Shown: in pieces, positions 18,593-26,222 of the stretch | Position numbering within the stretch: position 1 is the first letter of the stretch | Layout of the letters: each line of letters begins with the position of its first letter | Assembly (NCBI GenBank): GCA_946965045.2 | Contig: OX337240.1 | Span: forward strand, 2,666,001-2,730,000 | Direction of reading: 5' to 3' | DNA from: Epithemia pelagica | Lineage: Eukaryota; Bacillariophyta; Bacillariophyceae; Surirellales; Surirellaceae | Length of the DNA stretch: 64,000 bases | The notes under the pieces: model-generated | Seen by the model: the letters and a program-made list of their open reading frames with translations, nothing else | Told to the model about the DNA's origin: nothing | The model's database searches: none | Made by a program: the position numbers and the translations under genes

Positions 18593-20311
18593 TACCCAAA
18601 CTGCCGTCCCGATTCCATCAAGTTCTCCGTTGAAGACCCACATTGTATTCGTTTTCGAGATACGATCCGTTTCCTTTGGGGAGTCAACCGTGGCAAAGTT
18701 ATCGTTGACGATATCTTCCTTGACCACCCCTCTGATTTCGGTAATGCGATGACAGCCGTCGAATTTTATTTCAAGACCTCTTTACCGGATCGTTTATCTG
18801 CGATGTATTCAACTCGTCGCGGCCCCCGTCCCCCAGCCTCCGAACGTTCTGGAAACTTTTCACCTTCGAAATCTCGACGCCCTATTCATGATGATCCTGT
18901 TGACTCTTCCGGAAATCACGAGTCCGCTGGTTCCCCGAAGATCTCGAAAGATATCTTGTACTTTACTTCACAAATGACCAAATCCATGACTGAGCACATC
19001 TCGAATGCTATGAATGATCGTCAAGACAAATTGACACAGGTGATTACTCAACAGAGCTCGATCATGAAATCTCAAGAAGACCGTCTGGACCACTTCAAAA
19101 CCTTTACAATCGATACGCGCAACGCAATCATCTATGGACAAGTTGGTCCTCATAGCACTTGTCTACCTTCCACTCCAACTGAAAAGGCTAAGGAGATCTT
19201 CAAGCAGAAGAATACGCACAACCTTTATACGACCATCCACTCCCAAGTATTTCGGCGGTCCGATAACACGTGCTTCTTGATCTTCGGCCAAGTGGGAGTT
19301 ATCCAAAAGTATGGACTTCGATGGCGTTCCGAAGAGCATCCTGGTGGATTCTCCCCTTTTTCTTTCGATCCGAATAACCATTCGGGTGCCTCGAATCAAC
19401 TAGCCCTGGATCATGATATCCATCAAGATATCTTCGAGTCTTCCCTTCGTCACTCCAACGGCCTTTCCACGAAAGAAATGAAAGATATCTTTTCGGACGA
19501 CAAGTTATTCTTTCCCTTAACCTCCGACCATTACGGAACTCAACTTCGGAGCTATCTGTGCTTTGCTGACGCCATTTGGGGCTCCGATTCATACATTGTC
19601 TCGAACATTCGAAAGATGTATGACCACCTACTTCGTCATCGTCGCGTGTATGTTGCCAATCAAGCCGATGACAGTTCATTTTTCTCCAGACTCTTGTTTT
19701 CCCTGGATAATTGCGTCCAAAACTTTATTGCTGATAACCTCGAAGATGCGACTTGTATCGAAGATATTTCAGGCGATGCGATTGACTTTCATACGAACAA
19801 ACTCTGTAACAAGATCATGAGCAAAGAGGATATCTGTCGAATGCCGAGATTTTTGAATTCAGCTGTCCAAGCCAAGTACAGGAATCAGAACAATTCCAAC
19901 AGCAATCATAATAACTCGGGTAATGGTAGAGGACGTGGTGGTTCCGATTCTAAACTCCCTGGAAACCCACCCGGACCCCTGCGAGCAAAACGTGGTCGCG
20001 AACATCAATCTAACTCCGTTCCAGATGCTCCAACCCCTGTGAAACCAAACTTCAACTATCCATCAGCTTGGAAACTCCCCTCGGAACTGAAGTACGGGCG
20101 TACCTTCCCTCGCTCTGTTTTGAACGACGTCCCTTCCATCACGGTTGAGGGATCGACTCGCCAATTCTGCGTAAAATTTTTCTGCCTTCAAATTTGTCGT
20201 AGTGGAGAGAAATGTTACTTCTCCCATGCCGATCCTTCACAACATGGGAAGCAAGACGAATTGGATGCATTTTTCAAGCAAGCTTTCGAGAGAGCCCGTA
20301 AGAACTCGTGA
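18593..20311 (+). CDS. YR-element gag-like protein, second part with CCCH zinc finger
   Basis: The frame is open from about 18539, but its own protein-like character starts at EYPNCRPDSIKF, where the +1 frame takes over from the upstream gag ORF. No ATG is well placed at the start, which supports expression by frameshift. The middle is helical with an Asp/His-rich region. An Asn/Gly/Arg-rich linker (about 19880-19945) precedes a C-terminal zinc finger whose cysteines and histidine fit C-x8-C-x5-C-x3-H (FFCLQICRSGEKCYFSH), a form often used for RNA binding. The stop is TGA at 20309-20311, followed by C, and the same frame stays open into the pol ORF. Confidence 0.75.
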   Translation, partial: YPNCRPDSIKFSVEDPHCIRFRDTIRFLWGVNRGKVIVDDIFLDHPSDFGNAMTAVEFYFKTSLPDRLSAMYSTRRGPRPPASERSGNFSPSKSRRPIHDDPVDSSGNHESAGSPKISKDILYFTSQMTKSMTEHISNAMNDRQDKLTQVITQQSSIMKSQEDRLDHFKTFTIDTRNAIIYGQVGPHSTCLPSTPTEKAKEIFKQKNTHNLYTTIHSQVFRRSDNTCFLIFGQVGVIQKYGLRWRSEEHPGGFSPFSFDPNNHSGASNQLALDHDIHQDIFESSLRHSNGLSTKEMKDIFSDDKLFFPLTSDHYGTQLRSYLCFADAIWGSDSYIVSNIRKMYDHLLRHRRVYVANQADDSSFFSRLLFSLDNCVQNFIADNLEDATCIEDISGDAIDFHTNKLCNKIMSKEDICRMPRFLNSAVQAKYRNQNNSNSNHNNSGNGRGRGGSDSKLPGNPPGPLRAKRGREHQSNSVPDAPTPVKPNFNYPSAWKLPSELKYGRTFPRSVLNDVPSITVEGSTRQFCVKFFCLQICRSGEKCYFSHADPSQHGKQDELDAFFKQAFERARKNS

Positions 20312-23152
20312 CTGATTGTTGGATCGTCGAACACCCTCCTACCGACCTTTGTTCCGCCGCCCAAGATCACCCCCAATACAATCAATGATCCCCTGGCCCC
20401 ACTCCTCCCTTTCGGCGATCCTACCCTCTCTTCATCTTCTGACCCTCCAAACCCTTCCCACGATTTCCTCAAGACCATCCCAAAAGTTCCAGTGCCCTCT
20501 CCTTTAACTTCCATCGATCCATCCCTTCCGATTGACCCAGGATTGTTACTACCCCCAAAGATCCTCGACCCTCCCCAACAGACACCAGCGTCCATTGACC
20601 CCTTCTCCTCATCACAACCTCTCCCTATGCCTTTGTCCAAGTCGATTTCCTTTGCTCCAACTTCCGAACTTTTCCCTTTTGACCCAATCGTAGCCCCTTC
20701 CTGTCGCTTGGATGGCCAAGACGACACACCCCCCCTCAAGATTGACACTGAGACCCCACCGCCCCTTACTGATGACCATTCCCTTTCCGATCCTCTCCTT
20801 CCGGTCAATCAGAATCTTCTTTCCTCCGTCCGCCGAGCTGCCGACGAATCTAGCCTTCCTCCTTCAATCCTCTCCCTTCGGAAGCAACCCTCTACCATCG
20901 ATCCCTCCCTCCCAGGACATGCCACTCCAAACATTACGACCAACACGTCAGGAAAACCGTTGGAACGTAACTTGCTTCGACTTCAAAACTCGTTAGTTGA
21001 GAATCAAGCAATCATTGGTAAGTCCATTTCCTCTTCCTTTCCTCCATACCTTTCCAATTCGATCGAAGATCACTTCCCTTCACCGATTACAATCCCTCCC
21101 CTACCACCTCCATCCCATCCATTGAACATCGATACAATCCTTTCCGTCTTTCACTCGACCGTCCCAACCCCGAAAGCATCACCGTTTATTCACGAACGAT
21201 CCGTAGCAGCTGCCGCAGCCAACTCTGTGTTAATTGCAAAGTATGATCACGACCTCCAAGCCCTTTTCGACGCCCACCCCGGAACAACGATAAGTCCAGG
21301 CTCGGAATTTCGACCCCCATCGATACTCAAACCGCTTCTTTTCGGTCACCCATTTTGGCCGAAGATAGAACATGACTTAACATTTGGAGCCACGTACCAG
21401 TTCCGCGATGACCTTCCAGGTGATGATGCTCGAGTCGCCGAGAACGAAGCATTAATCGCTTACGGAAATCACAGCTCCGCCCGCAAACGACCTGCAGCGT
21501 TGATCAAAGTGTCTCAAAAAGACACGGTTCATGGTTGGGCTTTCCCCTTAACTTTTGACTGCGCTCGAAAAATTAAGGGAGGACGATTTGCCCCACTCGG
21601 GGTCGCTCAGCACAACGGAATCACCGAGCGCGGCGAGATCATCGTAAAAGACCGCCTTGCACATGATCAAACGTTTTCAACCGGATTAGCACCCTCCCTC
21701 AACCTTGCCGTTGACGACAGCGATGACATTGATCTGGTATACGGTTGGTGTCTTGAGAGATTGATTCACCAAATCGTAGCACTTCGACTTGAATTCCCTC
21801 GTACACGGATACTCGTTTGTAAGTTCGACTGGGGAGCGGCGTACCGACGTATAAACGGCGATGGACTCCTCGCTGCGAATGCCTTGACAACCGACGCGTC
21901 TGGTGAATTTGCTAATATTCTTAGCAGACTGTCATTTGGCGGCAAGACACATCCCGCAATGTTCAGCTTGTTCTCGGAAACAGCTTGCGACCTGTGCAAC
22001 GACCTCATCGAATTTAAGGAGTGGAATCCATCGATCTGCTACTCCCCCCTCCAGAAACTGATGGGCCCACCAAACCGCCTACCCGAAGATATCCCTTTCG
22101 AACAAGGGAAACCGTTGATTGTTGATATACCTGCAAGACCAGATGGCTCAGTGGACGTATATCTCGACGATATGGTCCAACTCTTCGCCGACGAAGAGGA
22201 CATTGTCTCAAGAACGAGTGCCGTGGTGCCGCTAGTACTCCACCTTTTCATCCGACCCTGTCAACCCGATAAAGAACCAATCAAACGAACGGACATACTG
22301 GCCGAGGACAAGATGATGGCCGAAGGAAGTCCCAGTGAAGTTATGAGAGTCTTGGGCTGGGAACTTGACACACGACGTCTCCTATTGATACTTCCCATTG
22401 ACAAGTACTTAAATTGGTCCAAAGCCGTGCGACATTTGGCTGACCCGAAGACGCGAAAGACAAAATTCCGTGACCTCGAGACGACGGTCGGTAAATTGAT
22501 ACATTCCAGCAAGGGTATCCCCCTGGCGCGATTCTTCCTCCAGCGTACGCGGACGTACATGGAAAACTTGATCAAGCAATTCGACGACAAACAAAGATCA
22601 GCGGCCGACGAAAGTGACGACGACGACGACCAATCCTCCATCTCAAGCTCCGGCACAGTTGGCTCCGACGGCGACCAAACAGTCCCACAACGAAGCAGCG
22701 ACGCACGCTTCCGACCCAAACCTTGGTTCCGCTACGCCGTCCCCGAATATGTCAAAGAAGACATGACAGTCTGGATAGATCTACTCGAACGAGCGCACCA
22801 AGGCGTCAACTTGAACCTCCTTACTTGCCGCAGACCCACAAATATTCTGCTGGCAGACGCATGCCCCTTGGGAATGGGCGGGTACTCGATAAAATCCGGC
22901 ATAGCCTGGCAAGTACCGCTGGACCCGAGTGTTTACGAGATGGCAGGACACGCGGACGACCTCGACATAGACCCAACACTTTCATCGACGACCGATCTCA
23001 AACTGTCCAACAATCTTTTTGAGTATATTGCGCAAGTCGTAACCATATGGCTCGAGCAACATCATGGTGACATAGAAGACTTGGGTGTTGGGAGCCATCT
23101 CGGTTCCCTCTGGGCCTTTACGGCAAACTTGCGACTACTCCTCCCAAACTAG
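20312..23152 (+). CDS. YR-element pol: reverse transcriptase and truncated RNase H
   Basis: The frame follows the gag TGA without shift; no ATG begins it, so readthrough of UGA-C is one possible route. The first ~200 codons are Pro/Ser/Leu-rich linker. The reverse transcriptase has motif A CKFDWGAAYRRI (Asp near 21825), a FGGKTHPAMFSLFSE block, and the catalytic VYLDDMVQLF (YLDD at about 22157-22168). The RNase H begins with LLADACPLGMGGYSIKSG and reaches NNLFEYIAQVVTIWL. It then stops: from 23084 the frame enters the b1 repeat and ends at 23152. The later RNase H residues and the link to the recombinase are missing, so this copy is probably not autonomous. Confidence 0.85.
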   Translation: MIVGSSNTLLPTFVPPPKITPNTINDPLAPLLPFGDPTLSSSSDPPNPSHDFLKTIPKVPVPSPLTSIDPSLPIDPGLLLPPKILDPPQQTPASIDPFSSSQPLPMPLSKSISFAPTSELFPFDPIVAPSCRLDGQDDTPPLKIDTETPPPLTDDHSLSDPLLPVNQNLLSSVRRAADESSLPPSILSLRKQPSTIDPSLPGHATPNITTNTSGKPLERNLLRLQNSLVENQAIIGKSISSSFPPYLSNSIEDHFPSPITIPPLPPPSHPLNIDTILSVFHSTVPTPKASPFIHERSVAAAAANSVLIAKYDHDLQALFDAHPGTTISPGSEFRPPSILKPLLFGHPFWPKIEHDLTFGATYQFRDDLPGDDARVAENEALIAYGNHSSARKRPAALIKVSQKDTVHGWAFPLTFDCARKIKGGRFAPLGVAQHNGITERGEIIVKDRLAHDQTFSTGLAPSLNLAVDDSDDIDLVYGWCLERLIHQIVALRLEFPRTRILVCKFDWGAAYRRINGDGLLAANALTTDASGEFANILSRLSFGGKTHPAMFSLFSETACDLCNDLIEFKEWNPSICYSPLQKLMGPPNRLPEDIPFEQGKPLIVDIPARPDGSVDVYLDDMVQLFADEEDIVSRTSAVVPLVLHLFIRPCQPDKEPIKRTDILAEDKMMAEGSPSEVMRVLGWELDTRRLLLILPIDKYLNWSKAVRHLADPKTRKTKFRDLETTVGKLIHSSKGIPLARFFLQRTRTYMENLIKQFDDKQRSAADESDDDDDQSSISSSGTVGSDGDQTVPQRSSDARFRPKPWFRYAVPEYVKEDMTVWIDLLERAHQGVNLNLLTCRRPTNILLADACPLGMGGYSIKSGIAWQVPLDPSVYEMAGHADDLDIDPTLSSTTDLKLSNNLFEYIAQVVTIWLEQHHGDIEDLGVGSHLGSLWAFTANLRLLLPN

Positions 23153-23463
23153 TAGTCTAGCAAAGATGCCTAACCGTCTAAGCTACAGACTTGGTCGCCC
23201 TAAGAACAAAGCGCCGTCAGGATGGGTTCGTTGGGTACCACCCATCGTTACCAGTCCTAAACGAGCGCGTCGTGTCGATGGCGCCAGCACAACATGGATC
23301 GGGCGCGCACCTTCCCCCAAAGAATGCGGCGCGGTCGACTCCTACCCAAGATAGATGAGAGAGAGACAGAGGAGCTCACAATCTTTGGTTTGTGCAGAGT
23401 CTCAAGCCATCACACGTTGTGACCAGAAGACTGGATCGTAGCGTAGACACCTAAACAAAAATA
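23084..23463 (+). repeat. b1-a2: internal 380-bp repeat inside pol
   Basis: It equals 24611-24990 with one mismatch. Its right 215 bp is copy a2. It starts exactly where RNase H sequence is cut off and ends where recombinase-type sequence begins, so it interrupts or replaces the middle of pol. Confidence 0.9.
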
Positions 23464-23464
23464 G

Positions 23465-24553
23465 AAGGGATGGAAGAACCTGGACCCACCAGAGCAACGG
23501 GAAAAGGCAGTCACCCCAAGACACTTGGTCCATTTATGGAAACAAGCATGTACACCGAAACCCAACACCGCCGACTCCACCTTGACGGCGCCACAAGCGA
23601 CATCAAACACCGAGAACAAGGAACAGGTATTCACCGACAAGACAACCAAACAGCCCCAATACGAAACATCATCATTCAGAGCCTGTAACGCCGACCTCCT
23701 CTGCGGAGGATACTTCTACGCAACACGGAGTTGCGAGATCTCCACAGTCAAACAACGAGGAAAGACGAAGATGCTGACGATGGCAAACGTGGTGTTCGGC
23801 CGATGCGATGCAACCCGCTCCCGCATCGACCCTCGCGACCCCAACTTTTACGACGAAGCATATTATGTCTCCATAACGTTCATCGCGCAAAAACACGACA
23901 TCCCTCATGAGACGCGGACGCAAAGCAAGACAGAGGATCCCATCCTTTGCCCCGTCCGAATTTGGGGACGAATCCTGCGACGCATCTTCCACCACCAGCC
24001 AAACGCGCCTCCAGACACGCCGGTGAATTGTTGGTTTCCTCCCCCAACAGCCAAAAACCCAAACCCACCACCGAGATTCATCCGCGCCGAAGACAGTCTC
24101 AAGCTCCTCCGCGAGACGTGCACTGACCCATCCACACAAGAACCGTTGTTCGGATACCAACCAAGCGAAATCGGCACACATTCCATCCGATCCGGGGCGG
24201 CAATGGCCCTCTTCCTTTCGCCCGGCATCTCCGTATTGCGCATCATGATACTCGGCCGATGGCAATCAGCCGCGTTTATGCGGTACATTCGACCACAAGT
24301 AATGGAGTGGACGGCGGGCATGTCCATCGCCATGCTCAATACGCCAGACTTCAGACACGCCGACCCAACAGGCGTTCCCAATACCACCAACAAGACCAGT
24401 GAAACATCGAAAGATACGAAAAATTTAAAACTCTCCGACATCGAAGCGATCCAACAGAACCTTGAATTCGCCATCGACTCGCCCGAGGAACTAACATTCA
24501 ATGGCTCCGTGACCACTGCTTCCTTCGACCTTCAACTTAACTTGGAATTCTAA
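23465..24553 (+). CDS. YR-element tyrosine recombinase (N-terminally truncated)
   Basis: The frame opens right after the b1-a2 repeat with KGWKNLDPPEQREKAVTPRH and has no ATG near its start, consistent with the C-terminal part of a formerly longer pol. The catalytic set of a tyrosine recombinase is present: the first Arg in YFYATRSCE, a Lys-rich strand just after it (KQRGKTKM), HSIRSG as the HxxR box, GRW as the H/W position, and FMRYI with the nucleophile Tyr. The core-binding domain upstream is missing. The enzyme would insert the circular DNA intermediate by site-specific recombination, which is why these elements lack target duplications. The tail after about residue 270 is Asn/Thr-rich. 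Confidence 0.85.
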   Translation, partial: KGWKNLDPPEQREKAVTPRHLVHLWKQACTPKPNTADSTLTAPQATSNTENKEQVFTDKTTKQPQYETSSFRACNADLLCGGYFYATRSCEISTVKQRGKTKMLTMANVVFGRCDATRSRIDPRDPNFYDEAYYVSITFIAQKHDIPHETRTQSKTEDPILCPVRIWGRILRRIFHHQPNAPPDTPVNCWFPPPTAKNPNPPPRFIRAEDSLKLLRETCTDPSTQEPLFGYQPSEIGTHSIRSGAAMALFLSPGISVLRIMILGRWQSAAFMRYIRPQVMEWTAGMSIAMLNTPDFRHADPTGVPNTTNKTSETSKDTKNLKLSDIEAIQQNLEFAIDSPEELTFNGSVTTASFDLQLNLEF

Positions 24554-24610
24554 ACGATGGACCGAAGATACCTTGAGGTTCCGAGCGGAAGGCAATGTCA
24601 AAGATTCAAT

Positions 24611-24990
24611 GGTGTTGGGAGCCATCTCGGTTCCCTCTGGGCCTTTACGGCAAACTTGCGACTACTCCTCCCAAACTAGTAGTCTAGCAAAGATGCCTAA
24701 CCGTCTAAGCTACAGACTTGGTCGCCCTAAGAACAAAGCGCCGTCAGGATGGGTTCGTTGGGTACCACCCATCGTTACCAGTCCTAAACGAGCGCGTCGT
24801 GTCGATGGCGCCAGCACAACATGGATCGGGCGCGCACCTTCCCCCAAAGAATGCGGCGCGGTCCACTCCTACCCAAGATAGATGAGAGAGAGACAGAGGA
24901 GCTCACAATCTTTGGTTTGTGCAGAGTCTCAAGCCATCACACGTTGTGACCAGAAGACTGGATCGTAGCGTAGACACCTAAACAAAAATA
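24611..24990 (+). repeat. b2-a3: 3' copy of the 380-bp repeat
   Basis: Partner of 23084-23463; the only difference noticed is GGTCCACTC against GGTCGACTC. It is followed by a 23-bp unique piece and then R2. Confidence 0.9.
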
Positions 24991-25013
24991 ACCCCATACC
25001 CGCCCTTGGGAGC

Positions 25014-25639
25014 TAGGCAATGTAGAGGCCCAATCATTAGTTTCTGGAGAGGAGAGCGAATGTCTCTCCATGTTCTCCTATCGGACTTGTCGTCTCCTCA
25101 TGGTGGAAATGATCCATCCAATACCCTGCCTTGTCATGAGTCATGAGATCAGACGAAGAGACGAATGCATGTAAATGCAAATGGTCGAACTAGAGAAGCA
25201 ACGGCGTGGGTCACAGCGGCATTGTGCCCATGGCGTTTGGACAAGTTCCTCCAAGTTCCAACCGAAGCAAGGACTTGCTTCCGAATTCCGATTCAACTAC
25301 CTAGGTATCGTTATCATGGGGCTCATTTGAAGAGATACCACTTAGAATGTGTATTAGTTCTCCTTTGTGTACTATGATAGAGAATCGGGATTGGTCACCC
25401 AGTCAATTTATCGAATACATATTGGTCTTGCATAATTTTTCCTCCTGCATCTGCTCCGGATCATCCGTGGCCGCCTTTTGAGGTTGGGAATTGGGAATGT
25501 GTGGCATGCCGAGAAACGATCGGCCACCGAGACCGAAAAATTAGGCACGGGCGTTTTCAAAGTGTCGACCGGCGTTTTTGCTTCTAGCTAAAGTTGGCAC
25601 TCATTCCTGGATCGGACGTTGGAGCCATTCCGTCCATAT
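25014..25639 (+). repeat. R2: right 626-bp terminal direct repeat
   Basis: Partner of 16476-17101. The sequence diverges from R1 on the right at 25640, which I take as the element edge. Confidence 0.9.
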
Positions 25640-26222
25640 AGAGAATGCCGACTCGCGTGTGGCGGCTCACCGTTTCGGTTGGCCGACGGAAGGAAGGAGT
25701 CCAACCACCAGAAATTCAAACGCAGCAATCACATAACGTCGTGCTCTTGTAGGACTGCCCCTGTTGTGTGTGTAAACAAAAGATTGAGTTGTTTTGAAAA
25801 ACCAACACAAGAACACATTCCTTGGTCTCTATCGTGACAACTGGACTGCAACAAAGCTTTCTGGGGCTGGTGCTGGATACCCAAGTTGTCAAAGAACGAC
25901 TTGAAAATTGCAGCGTGACATTATTTCATCAGTCTCTGGAAACAAACCAGTGCACTTTCCCAGGACCACACTGGTTGTCAAGGAAGATCGATTCCGTTGC
26001 GTCTATCTTGTGTGATTTCACCAATCTTTCGTTGGCACATTGCAAGATTGATTCCGAGACCGTTGCTTCCAAGATTTGTCAAGGTTAAAAGACTTTTTTT
26101 TGGATACTCCGACGTGCAACACGCTATATAGTTCCTAGGATTGAACAAAAGTGTGACACTGCTTCCTTCCAAACCTGTCACAGACGCTGGGAAGAAAAAC
26201 TCACGACTTGAACTCTGTAAGA
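25640..26222. other. Upstream region of the BTB gene
   Basis: No gene is seen. A short frame at 25822-26088 has no recognisable content. Promoter and 5' UTR of the BTB/POZ gene are expected here; a TATAT run near 26122 is the only core-promoter-like string noticed. Confidence 0.35.

Larger units (their letters stand above)
16476..25639 (+). mobile_element. Tyrosine-recombinase (DIRS/PAT/Ngaro-like) retrotransposon, rearranged
   Basis: The element encodes a gag-like protein with a CCCH zinc finger, a reverse transcriptase with YLDD, the start of an RNase H, and a tyrosine recombinase with R, HxxR, GRW and Y. That combination defines the YR retrotransposons. It is bracketed by 626-bp direct repeats R1 (16476-17101) and R2 (25014-25639) with only two differences. 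Inside are three copies of a 215-bp repeat (a1 17102-17316, a2 23248-23462, a3 24775-24989); the last two are extended leftwards by a shared 164-bp part. No target duplication is seen, as usual for YR elements. The boundaries are my reading; R could instead be duplicated host DNA. Pol is split by the b1-a2 repeat. Confidence 0.8.

Noticed and set aside
23085-23354. 89-residue frame inside the b-a repeat, also present at 24573-24881
   Set aside because: It is repeated because the DNA is repeated; it contains no known motif. Kept as repeat sequence, though a small repeat-encoded peptide cannot be excluded.
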